From: Trochalopteron elliotii
Lineage: Eukaryota > Chordata > Aves > Passeriformes > Leiothrichidae
Direction: 5' to 3'
Assembly (NCBI GenBank): GCA_024734555.1
Contig: JANPWX010000544.1
Coordinates: forward strand, 1,314,788 to 1,378,787
DNA length: 64,000 nt
Part shown: positions 46,073 to 57,074 of the stretch, one piece after another
How the letters are laid out: each line of letters begins with the position of its first letter
Position numbering within the stretch: the stretch's first letter is position 1
The notes under the pieces: model-generated
Told to the model about the DNA's origin: nothing
The model's input: only the letters and a program-made list of their open reading frames with translations
Database searches by the model: none
Translations under genes and position numbers: made by a program

Positions 46073-48976
46073 CTTTTTGTGTGATACCACAAGGTATCAC
46101 AACTCCTAACTGGATTTTTCTTTTAAAATTTATATATTGAGCCATCTTAAAATGGAGAAAGGGAAGTGATTGTTATCCAGAGAGACCAGCCAGCTGATAC
46201 ACCTACAGGGCACCCATCTGAGAGCATTTCCTGCAGATGAGTCACCCAGGGAGATAACCCAGGCAGCCAAAATGTCAGTGCAGGCACTTATTGATCCCTT
46301 AAACAAAAACACAAGTGAGTTTTGTGGAATTTTTCATCTTGCATCTCTTTGTTTTCCACAAGAAACATAAGAGACGCTTCTACTTCTTGTCTACACCTGC
46401 ACCTCTTTTTTTCTTTACCCTCAGATTTCATTTTGAGATCTCAGACTACATGATTATGCAGTATTAGGCTTCCAGCCTTTTAATGGAAATAACAATAGGG
46501 GTGAGTGGCGATAAAGGCAGTTCCAGACAGCAAATCCACTCGTTGAGAGAAAAGTACTTAACGCTCTCAGGAGCAGGAGGCGTTTTACAGCTGAGGTGTG
46601 TGGCAGATGTGCCTCAAGAAGGGTGGCTGGAAGCTGGGATGTGGATATCAAGGAAAACAGGGAACACAGAGCCTGTTCAGCCTGGCAGTAACTGTTTGTG
46701 TGAGCTGAGTTTGCCTCTCAGCATCACCACTTCAGGGAGGTGCCCAGCATCAGGATCTCTTTGTGTGTCACACATCTCCTCTTCTCTGAGAGCAGGGGAA
46801 AGAGAAACCTGTGGCATTTAAAGAGTGGGAATGGGGAAAATGTCCTGAGCTGTGGTGACCTGGATCCTTGGTGGCTTGTACTGTGCAGTGTGGTGTGAGC
46901 ACAGACTCCTGTCTCAGCACAGAGAAGCAAAGCTCTGCCAGTTCTGAACTGTAGAAGGTACATGACCTGCAGATGAGTCAATCTAATTTTATCCTGTAGT
47001 GAGCACTGGTGCACCTGTATAATGAATAGCACATTATCACATCTTTGCTTGACTATCTCAATATATTAATATAGTCTTCATAGCCTTCAGTTATCCTGTT
47101 ATTTAATCTTTAATCTAATGCATTTGGAGCAACTGGCTAGTGAGACGTGGCCTTCTTTATCCTTCTAAGGACAACAATAGCAGGAATAAATGTTAAACTA
47201 AAGGAAGGAATGAAAGAAAAAAATAGCAGCTCTATTTGTGCCATGTTGAGATGCAATTCTTGGCAGCCCCAGAGATTCAACAGTCTGGTATTTATCACGA
47301 CAAAACGCAGCAATGTCTGATGATTACATGAAGGGAAATAAAGACACTGAGCATAAACTGCAGTCTGAGAGATAAGGGTACATTTTTACAGCAGGCAGCT
47401 GCTAAAACAGGGCTGTGTGACAGCAGCCCCTGCTGCAGCAGAGGAGGGGACACAGGCCAGGGCAGGGACAGGGGCAGAGCTGCAGCCAGGGATAAACAGC
47501 ACAGTTTAATACTGAGGGGGAGAATTAGGCAGCCTGCTTAATCACATAATTTGCCACCAGCAGGATTATTTTTAAGGAATGTATCCCTCCTTCATCTCCC
47601 ATTGGATAACACTGCAAAATGCTGGCATTGGCTGTGGAGACTATTTAGGTTCTTTCCTGCTGAAATGAGCCCCTGGTGTGGTGTTCAGTGAGGGGAACCT
47701 GTCCAGCAGTGCCTGGAGCTGTCCCTGTGCCCAGAGGGATTTAGCATCACCCCAAGTCCCTTGAGGACATTGGTCAGGATCCTGGGCTTGAGGCACCTGC
47801 TCTGCCCTGGTTCTATTCCAAGGTGGGTGCCTGGCAGGACTCCTCTGCAATGCTTCCAGTCTCTGCTGGGGTTATGACACCAAAATGATGGAAACCAACA
47901 GCTGAAAAGTCATTCTTACTGAATCCAAGAGCTCCTGGAGCTCCTGGTGTGAGGGAGACAGTCACTGCACAGCTCTGGCCAAGGTTGTTTGATGTTAGGG
48001 TTTGGATTTGAGAACAGAAAGGTGCAGATCTCTCAATTATTGCCAAGTGTGTGAAGTTTGCAATCCTGCAGGGAACATGCTGAGGTGGAGACTCGTGTTG
48101 GTTAAGGAGAACAGTGGCTGCGTGGCCAAGCTGGGAGCAATCACCAGTTTAATTTTAGGGCTACAGTTATGAATTAGGCTATGATTCCAGCACAAAAAAT
48201 GAAATGTGCCATTGCCTGAACTGCCCTGGACGTCACACAGGCCACGTTCTTGGCTGAAGGATGATGCTGAAATTCATTATTCTGTACAGAGGGACAGAAG
48301 CTCCTGGGTTTTAGCAGTTGAATCCCAGTGGTGGACATCCTTCCTTTCCCTGGCATGAGCACAGAGCAAAGCAGCACATGAGCCCTGTGGTTTGGCTTCA
48401 TTTCATCTTTTTGCAGCATGGCATATTTGATGCAGGACTCGAGGGAATGATGAATTGCACTCTAAGAACAATTCAATCAAAACATTTGGACATGCTGTCT
48501 ATGATACAGATCTTATGGTCTTTGTAGGGTTAAGAAACTGTGAATCTCTGTGTGGATACTTTCCTCATCCTTTCTGCCCCAAATAAAACCACCAGTTTTT
48601 TAGGATCAGTTATCTCCTCTTGTGGAGATGAGGACATTGCCAAGTTTCCCCAGCAGCCTCCAAGGATGGAGAGCAGACCCTGTCACCCAACAGTGCCAAA
48701 GGTATCAGAAGCAAAAGAAGAATAAGAAATAAGAATAAGAAAAATAAGAGTTGATTTGAAGAATGTAATGATCATTCATCTAGCTGGGGAAAAAATAGGA
48801 TTTTATCACTGAAATATTAGAAAGACTAGCATTTATACTCTGATAAGTATTATGGCACCACAAATGATTTAAGTTTAGATCAAGAAAACAATAAAGTAGC
48901 AAATCAATGCAAGAGGCTAAGGCTGCTCCAAGTGGGCAGGGAGAGACTTTCTAACTCCAGTCTTGGCCCAAAGGAA

Positions 48977-49091
48977 GAAGCCAGGTATCTCCCTGGCCCC
49001 CATGCCTGTTTTTCCATAAGAATTCTGCCTCCCNGAAGCCAGGTATCTCCCTGGCCCCCATGCCTGTTTTTCCATAAGAATTCTGCCTCCC
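48977..49091. other. Assembly seam: perfect 57-bp direct duplication around a single N
   Basis: Bases 48,977-49,033 and 49,035-49,091 are identical and are separated only by one N at 49,034. This is what is expected when two contigs with an unrecognised overlap are abutted. The duplication should probably be collapsed to one copy. Confidence 0.9.
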
Positions 49092-50936
49092 AGCATATCA
49101 TGTCCAGCTCCTTTTGTAACCATTCCTCCAGCTCCTGTTGGATGTTCACCCTTCATAGTTCTCATGCGTCCTGTCCTGTTGAGGCAGATGAGCTCATTGC
49201 AGGGTAAACTTAAACAAGGATGGTGATCTCCAGGTCCAGGAGATAGAAAATCAAAGATGTGTAGCAAAACAAGGTGTTTTTGAGGGAGAAGCTGAAAATT
49301 GCCACAGCCTGTTATTGTCTCTGCTCATGCTTTGGTGGCTGCTCTTGGACAGGCAGTTTTGTCACTCTGCTCAGTTTCTCATTGCTCTAACAAGGGACAA
49401 GGAGCTCCACTGATCTTTGAAAAGCCTTCAGTAAGTGCCACGTTTTTCTTTCATCTTTCTGGATGTCCCTGCTACAGCACACACACATTAAACCCTGTCC
49501 ATAAAGGAGTAATTAAATGGCACTGCTAAAAGGATGTCATAGGATGGGTCTGATTACAGCTCACCCAGAAATGTCTTCCCAAGTCCCAGGCACTTTGACA
49601 TGATTCTCCCCCCTTTCTCTGAATTTCTTCCAGCATTAATTTCAGCCAGTCCTGGGATTATTTGAAAAAGGGCCTTGGGGGACTTGTTCAAAGGCACTGC
49701 CACCACAGACAACTTTGCTTTCTGAACTGAAGCATATCACTCCTATCTGTCTGGACATATGAGCTGCTCAGCACTGCTTCATTAGGCAAGTTATTTTTAA
49801 ATTCCCAGAAAGAGCAAAACATTGAGAGAGGAATTAGCATTTGCTGTTGAAACAGCTGCCAAACAGAAGAGGCAGAAGGCACTCCAGGTCCCTCCCTGCT
49901 GATATCCCTGGGATTAACCAGGCACCAGAACCCAGTCACCGACACACACTGCACATGAGAGTCAGAAATCACACCCCAAGGTAAGGATTGGTAAGTGACC
50001 ATCACAGCTCTGTCCTGGATGTAAGTAAGAAGGTGACCATTAACACTGAATAAGAAAAAAAAATCTTGGAAATCTCTCTCTTCCTCCAGCCCCATTCTGT
50101 GTTTCTCACTTTTTCTTTCCTGAATTTTTTTACTTAAGGATTTTAACTCCATTCTGGTGTCTCCACACAAATGAATGAAGCAATAAAGCCTGCCCAGAGT
50201 CTTTGCTTCCCCTAAATAAGAAGACCCAGTGGGCAGCTGACATTTCTGAATGCCAAGGGACTGCAATAAAGCTGATGCTGCTTGATTGTATCCTCACTCT
50301 GTAATGGGTTTAAGTTTCCCAGTGGCTGAGGGTGCTCTTACAGGCCAGAGTTAAAGCAAAAGTCTTGGCAGTGAATTGTCTGAGGCACTTTTTGGTGGCT
50401 GTTTGCAAACGCTGACTGCCCTGCTGGTGGTGCTGCTGAGGGCAGCCAGGATTCACACTGATAATGTTAATAATGCAAAAAAAAAAAAAAAAAAAGTGTT
50501 GAATATGGGAATGGGGGATAGGTTAGGTAAAAATAGCCTTTTCACTTCTCTGGGAGCACACAGGCAGCTCAGCCAAGGCAGTATGCAGGTTGTGCTGCCT
50601 GGTTCATCCCTCCCTTCTCCCCTACCTGCAGCCACAGGGTTTCTGTATTTATCCAGAACAAATCTAGCAGGAGCTGTTCTCATAACCTGCTCCCAATTCC
50701 TGTCTAATGAAGGCCACCAGATTCCTCTGAATTAATACTTGTTCCAACCAGAGTGTTTCCTTTGGAAAAAAAAAAAGATCTCATTAAGTATTTCCAGTGA
50801 TTCTTCAGGGACAGGCACTCTGCCACAGTCTGCAAACTGTGCGTGGATTCTTCCAGTGGACAGCTTTCCCCAGTCCTAAAAACACACAATGACCTGTGCT
50901 GATGTCCAGCTACCAAACACCCCTCTGCCAGATAAA

Positions 50937-51174
50937 TCATGGAATCACAGAATGGTTTGGGTTGGAAGGGACCTTAAAGATCATCCCATTCCACCCCCTG
51001 CCAGGGCAGGGACACCTTCCACCATCCCAGGCTGCTTCAAGCCCCATCCAACCTGGCCCTGAACAATTCCTGTGATGGAGCAGCCACAGCCTCCCAGGCT
51101 GTGCCAGGGCATCACCACCCTTTAGGTTTAAATCTGTGCCAGGGCATCACCACCCTTTAGGTTTAAATCTGTCA
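50937..51174 (-). mobile_element. CR1 LINE 3'-end fragment with internal 35-bp tandem duplication
   Basis: A well-preserved antisense terminus ('catggaatcacagaatggtt', 'tgggttggaagggaccttaa'), then 'ccaccatcccaggctgcttc'. At its inner end a 35-base unit ('ctgtgccagggcatcaccac...') is present twice in perfect tandem (51,099-51,133 and 51,134-51,168). Confidence 0.92.
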
Positions 51175-52424
51175 TGTGTCTTCTCAGAGACTGCATTTAA
51201 AATGTCCCTTCACCTTTTATTTCTTAGTAAACTGTGTTCCTTGGGTGTTTTCTCACCTAGCTGTGTTTTCCAGTCCTCAAGGAAGAATTCCTGGAGCCTT
51301 CACAGAGGTAATAAAACCTCACTTGTGTTCCTCGGTGCCTAGCTTTGTGGTTCCTTGGAAGCATTATCTCCCCTTGGCAGAGCATCTCATTAGGAGCTCA
51401 TCTTCAGCTGATTATTCCTCTTCTGAGTCACTGCTTTCCATGACTTTGTCACCCAACCCTTAGTCCAGCTGCTGCTCTATTCTTAGGCTAACGACTTTAC
51501 ATTTGGTGGCACGAAGAAAAACATGTTGTTTATTTAAACTCAGCTCATTAAGTGATCCAGATTAGGTTTGGTATTGGCGACCTGCCCCAGCTTCTGTGCA
51601 GCTGCAGATCACCAGTAATGATTTGGCATTTTTTTGCAGGTCAGCGATCACACATTAAGTGTTGTGGGGTCAAGATCCGGTAGGAAGGGAGGTCTGCTGT
51701 GCTCAGTGTTCTGCTTACAATTACACTTGGAGACCTATCAGTTAGTTTTCAGTCCAATTAATATTTGTCATACTGACACACCGTTCATTCCTCTTTCTCA
51801 ATCAAAATATAGTGAAAGACAAGATCTGTTCTCTTACTGGCTGAAGGTTTTTTCTAACAGCTCTACAACTGTAAACTATGATATTAAGGAAAATATCTGG
51901 TTAACAGGACAAAGCCTACTTTTCATAATGTTACAGTAGCTCCTTGAAATTATTTATTGCCTTATTGTTTATTTTAAGTTGTTATTTTTTCTTAGGTATC
52001 CTTGATAACAGAATGTCCAGGAATATCTCCATTAACCTTTAAGGAGACAAATGGCTGGAACAGCTCTCCCGTGGCTCTTCCCTGGGAGCTGCTCCCTGTG
52101 AGGGGCCAGGTGCCCTCCCCAGTTTCCCCCTTGTGCCCAGAGCCAGGGCCCCAGCCCAGCCACGCTCTGTGGGGGCAGAGTCCCTGGCACTGCCCAGTGC
52201 TGGGCAAGCCTTTGGATCTGAGCTGTCAAACCCAGGGGCCTCACACTCTGCCCTACCCTGTGTCACCGGGATGTCCCCAAACCCCACCTGCCCCTGCTGG
52301 GTGGGAACACCAAACCCAGGGGCTCAGCAACACTCAGGAGACTCAGCTTGCTGCAAACAGGGGAAAAAGGGGAAGGGCTTCAAGTGTTCTAATGCTTAGA
52401 ACTGTTCAGCAGCACAAGGGTGGG

Positions 52425-52730
52425 CCTGTCCTTTTGGGGACTGTCCCTTTGGGACTGTCTACTGGGCACCATCCATTTGGAACTGTCCCTTTGGGGCCTG
52501 TCCCTTTGGGAACTGTCCCTTTGGGAACTGTCCCTTTGGGGCCTGTCCATTTGGGGCCTGTCCATTTGGGGACTGTCCATTTGGGAACTGTCCATTGAGG
52601 CCTGTCTCTTTGGGAACTGTCCATTTGGGGCCTGTCCCTTTGGGAACTGTCCATTTGGGAACTGTCCATTCGGGGACTGTCCCTTTGGGAACTGTCCCTT
52701 TGGGCGTGTCCCTCTGGGCCTGTCCCTGTG
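52425..52730. repeat. 15-bp minisatellite (~20 units)
   Basis: The unit is close to 'ctgtccctttgggaa', with variants ending 'ggggc' and with 'ccatttgg' for 'ccctttgg'. Because 15 is a multiple of three, the array stays open in several frames on both strands and translates as five-residue repeats (LSLWG/LSLWE on +, TVPKG on -). It ends about 85 bases before the UPRT exon acceptor. Confidence 0.95.
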
Positions 52731-52814
52731 TGCTGTCCCTGTGTGCTGTCCCTGTCCCTGCAGCCCCGTGGCCCCAGCCCTCTCTCAGTGTCCAGCTCTG
52801 CTCTCTCCTGCCAG

Positions 52815-52976
52815 GGGAGGCCATGGAGCAGGGCCTGCGGGACTGCTGCCGCTCCATCCGCATCGGGAAAATCCTGATCCAGAGCGACGAGGAGACGCAG
52901 CGAGCCAAGGTCTACTACGCCAAGTTCCCCCCAGACATCTACAGGAGGAAAGTGCTGCTCATGTACCCGATCCTGA
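52815..52976 (+). CDS. UPRT: UPRT internal exon (uracil phosphoribosyltransferase homolog)
   Basis: A 162-base exon, phase 1 at both ends, with acceptor 'tctctcctgccag' and donor A|GTGAGT. It encodes the second base pair of a Gly codon, then EAMEQGLRDCCRSIRIGKIL and so on to KVLLMYPIL plus the first base of Ser. As far as I recall it, this matches vertebrate UPRT exactly over all ~53 residues. The segment is the core of the phosphoribosyltransferase fold, between the CGVSIMRSG strand and the STGNTV PRPP-binding loop. Neither of those flanking exons was found, upstream to NEXMIF or downstream to the window end. The animal homolog is thought to have lost UPRTase activity. Intact sequence and splice sites argue against an old pseudogene. 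Confidence 0.85.
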
Positions 52977-53080
52977 GTGAGTGTCTGCCCCAGCATGGAC
53001 AGCCAGGCTCCTCTGAGTGCTGAGTGAGAGAAAACCTCCCCATTTCAGGGGCTTTGCTTGCCTTTTCTGCTTGGTTCAGG

Positions 53081-53244
53081 TGACAGAGGAGAGGATTTAT
53101 CAGGCTGTGCCAGGACACAGGGGACAGAGGAGGGAATTGGTCAGGCTGTGCCAGGACACAGGGGACAGAGGAGGGAACTGGTCAGGCTGTGCCAGGACAC
53201 AGGGGACAGAGCAGGGAATTGGTCAGGCTGTGCCAGGACACACA
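53081..53244. repeat. 41-bp minisatellite (4 units)
   Basis: Unit starts are exactly 41 bases apart (53,103; 53,144; 53,185; 53,226), with text 'ggctgtgccaggacacaggg' then 'gacagaggagggaattggtc'. Later units are nearly identical; the first is diverged. Confidence 0.95.
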
Positions 53245-56200
53245 TTACTCAGCTGCACCACTGTGAATGCAGAGCAAATCGTTTGGGCATGGCTGCTCTG
53301 GGGAGAATGGCTGAGATTAAGACTTGATAGAAATTAATTCTTTTAAGTTTTGCCATGAGAAAAGACTCAAACAGTGGTTTTCTCACACTACTAAAAGATG
53401 TTTGTGGAGTAATGTCATAATCCTAGAAGCAAACTACCTTAAAATTAAATAAGGTTAATACTAGCCAAAAAAAAAAATATCTGGTAAGCATGGTAAGGAG
53501 TTCATCAAGATGAGGTAACTTTTCAAATCTACGATTTTATTCTGTCCTACCTATGGAGCTTTTAATTTCCATTTGACTATTTTAGATGAGCTTTCTTGCC
53601 TCAGGGTTTTAATAAAATCCACCAACTTCTGTTCTTAAAACCTGGCAGAGTTGGCTTTTTCCGAATAGAGATGAAGTTCCTTCATCGGGAGACAAGTCTT
53701 CTCGAATTAATACCTGCAGAGGTGAAAGGACAAAATCATAATTCAATTGCACGTGGATAGTCATGGATGGCCTGGGACAAGTTTGTCAACCAGAAGGAAA
53801 AATAAAACCTCACTTTTTCCCAGTTGACTCTGGTTAGTTCTGGCCTGAACAGGGCGCAGGTGCAGTGACAAAGCACTCTGGTGATGTGAACAAGTACCTC
53901 CATGTTGGGGTTGTATAAATTGCCACGCTCTGCTTTAACTACTTCATCTTCTGTAGCCTGAATTTTTTAGGTGCAACTGGATTTATAGCACCTAGCTAGG
54001 TACTGACAGAAAACACCAGAGAAATCATTTGGGATTAAGCGTATTCAGCAGAAGTTCACACATCCTGCATTTATCACAGACTTTGTATGTAACTTTCTGT
54101 AAGAAGCTACAGAAAGACAGTCAATTTAAAAAGTAAACAGCCACCCAGCTTTAAGCCCAGTAGCTGGGGAAAATCAGAATTCCTGCATTTACACTACCCA
54201 GCTGGCTTTATCTGCCCACTCAGCTCCTGGCTCTGCCTCAACTTTGGGTATACAAGGATCTGAGTTTGGTGGGTCTTTTATTTTTAATTTTTTTGCTCAG
54301 GTTTAGAAGCTCCTAAGAGATTCCCATTTCCTCACCTCACTGCATTTGGCTTATTACTTGGCTATATTGTGAATAAGTTATTTTAATATCTTTGTAGAAA
54401 AAAAAATAAACCAACATTTTTTTCATCTATCACTGCATACCTAATAAGCAGTTCTTAAAACCCTGGGGAATTTAAAGGAAATTTATTTACCCTCATTGCA
54501 GGGAATGACATTAAACTTACCATGGAAAAGTGTTGCAATTCTCTTTTGCTATACATACAGTAGCAAATTGAAAACACTTTAGTAGGAATTACACCATGCT
54601 TTTGCTGTTGATTTTGGATTTTTCCCTACACTGCAAAGTTCTCTATGCAAATATATTTCCCCCTACAAGCTTTTAGAAATATGCTGCTACACCGATCCTA
54701 ATTTTGTCAAAGCTGTTAAGGAGATGTGTGTGCACAGGTCATTAATTGTTATTAATGTCAAGTGGATGCTGAAATCCATTAAGTGGTTTTGAAAAATCAG
54801 AGCTTATCCGGTACCTGATCGACTCTGTGAGGGCGTTTGCAAATAAATCCACCAAATCACACCAAGGGAGAGACTTTTCCTCAGCTGTGTGGGAGAGACC
54901 TTTCCTCAGCTGTGTGTCCTGGACCTCAGCTCCAGGCTTTTCCTGCTAAGGAAGGTGTGAATCAGCAGGATCCAGCTGCCATCTCTGCTCCTCACAGGTG
55001 CTCATCTCCCAGCAGACTGGCAAATGTCTGCCTCAAGAGCTACAGCTCACCCACAGACCTGAAGAAGAATGTTTTATTCCTGTGTTGCTCTGCCATTTGA
55101 TGATTTTAAAGACTTTTGGTAAGGTTAATCGAGTGAATGTATTTTGTTGAGGGGGGAAAGAGTCAAACAAAATGACGTGTCAGATGTCAGGAGGCTTTTC
55201 CAAGAGCACAAACCATCATCTCATCCCTCCATCCAAACAGAATATGCTCCACCTCCCATTTGCTCAATAATCCCTAATGTTTTGCTGCTTAGGTTACTGG
55301 TGTCTAAACAAAGCCACTTTTATCCTGCTCTGACCTTGCCTGGTATCAAGAAAAGGTGGGGAGAAAAGGCAGGATTCACTTTCCTCCACGATCAGCCTGT
55401 GGCAGTCCCCTCAGCTCTGATTTCCTTCGAGGGGACACTGAGGAACATCCTGCTGCTGTGCTAATTGCCAGTACTCACACTGGTGGCTGCCTGAGCAATC
55501 GTGGGCACAAGGCTTCCCATGATAAACTGGATCACTTGTGTGCCCCCCACCTGCTCCCTGAACTACCCACTTTGGACTGTGGAATGGATTTTTTGCCAGC
55601 TTTAAAGGTGGCTGTCAAATATAAAGGTGTGCCCACACACTCAGCCCCAGGGTCTCTGTTTGGGGGATACACTTTCTCCAGACACTAGAATTTTTAGGGG
55701 TTGGAGCACTGCCTATGTAAAACATCCATTTGTTGTGGGTCAGGAGCAAGACAACTTTTCCCAATGACAAATATTTTGGTGCATTAAAACCACAAAATTG
55801 CTCTGTGACATTAAATTTACTCTTCTTAGTTTTGGGTTTGGTTGCATTTTTTTTTTTTTTTTAATTTTACTCACATTTAGTAGTAAAAGCAGAGCTGTTA
55901 GTTTGTGGTTTGACCCTGCAGTAAATCTAACTGTAATTTCAGCAATGAAATCTGGTCTGATCTAAACTCACTCTCCCAACCCGAATTTACTTTTAAAAAC
56001 ATAAAAGGTGAACATTCTGCAAGCAGGTTTTGTGCTGTATTAGGTATCACCTCTCCATCACTCCAGCTATGTGGTGTATCAAGTATCACCTGTTCTGCAG
56101 CTGTAATGAACTCAATTGCTTCATGTACTGGTTATTTGAATAAAAATATAGTTGGGAACCTACACCTGTTCCAGATGAAAGTGGGGCTCCTTCCTGCTCC

Positions 56201-56846
56201 CCATTACTAAGGATTTTGGCATCTTCCTTTCTTAGTCACAGGCTGTGGCAAGTAAAACTGATGAGAAACTCATGAGAAATTGAGAAATATGTCCTGTACT
56301 TTCCCTTCCCTATTCTCTCACCTGAACACTGTGGCTGCCTTTGAGTTCTCAAGTCTGATGGGGGAAATGCAAAGTGTGAATATATAAAACCACTTCATTT
56401 ACATTAGAAATTGGGCATGTATTGTTGAGTAGAAACTCAGCAGTTTACACAACCTTTAAATGCAGCACCCCCCTCAACTTGACAGTGCTATTTCTATAAT
56501 GAACCACCAAAAAGAAAAACAAAGGTGTCTCTTGGGCTTCCTGAAATGGTGTAAATCCTCAGGAATATGGTTTTTTCTCTATGTATCAGATATTATGAAG
56601 ATAATTTCCTTGCAAGACCTTCACAAGATATGACTTTTTGGGCATTAAAATGGGATCTTCCAAAACTCAGCTGCCCTTAATAATTTCAGCGGTGAGGGGG
56701 AAAGCTGCAGAAATGCTTAACCCTACATAACACAGCAAATCTGGCACTCAATTAAGGCTCACATTGGAAAATAGAAGTATCTTAATTTTCAAAGGGCATG
56801 CCAACTGTATGTAGTACACAATACCATGTGAGAGGGGAAACACTGA

Positions 56847-57010
56847 CATAGTTAGAGGGGAAGGAATGGCCATGGTTAGAGGTGGAGGATTGTCAATGGT
56901 TAGAGGTGGAGGAATTCCAAAGCCTGGAGGGAAAGGAATGCCCATGGTTAGAGGGGAAGGCATGCCCATGGTTAGAGGTAGAAGAATGCCAATGGTTAGA
57001 AGGGAGAGGA
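56847..57010. repeat. 24-bp minisatellite (~7 units)
   Basis: The unit is close to 'atggttagaggtggaggaat' plus 'gccc'. The unit near 56,920 is degenerate. A 24-base period keeps frames open, giving MVRG-type repeats on + and PLTM-type repeats on -, which are not considered genes. Confidence 0.9.
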
Positions 57011-57074
57011 GAGTGAATATCCCCACCGACAGACGCCCAGTACTGCCAATATTTATGTGGATTTTTAGCACTGT

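Larger units (their letters stand above)
42986..52814. other. Intergenic or intronic stretch without recognised gene
   Basis: I see no exon with conserved coding potential here. Contents are two CR1 fragments, an LTR scrap, an A/AAG-rich tract at 48,712-48,750, a poly(A) run near 50,470-50,490, an assembly seam at 49,034 and a minisatellite at the right end. The upstream exons of UPRT, which should precede the exon at 52,815 on this strand, were looked for and not found. Confidence 0.6.
52977..57074. other. Stretch right of the UPRT exon, no further exon recognised
   Basis: If UPRT continues on the + strand this is its intron. It holds a 41-bp and a 24-bp minisatellite and a 25-bp near-perfect tandem duplication at 54,866-54,915 ('gggagagacttttcctcagc...'). 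Otherwise it is AT-rich unique DNA. No sequence encoding STGNTVIEAVKVL or the UPRT C-terminus (HFGQKYFGTD) was seen. Confidence 0.6.

Noticed and set aside
51640..51682. Candidate missing UPRT exon ending in an SRSG-like codon string
   Set aside because: It has an acceptor- and donor-like frame, but the translation does not match the UPRT segment before GEAMEQ (no KYEGVKFEKGNCGVSIMRS). Similarity is limited to a few bases.
52406..52996. Antisense pentapeptide-repeat protein across the minisatellite and UPRT exon
   Set aside because: The openness follows from the 15-base unit. The part beyond the array is simply antisense to the UPRT exon, and there is no independent support.
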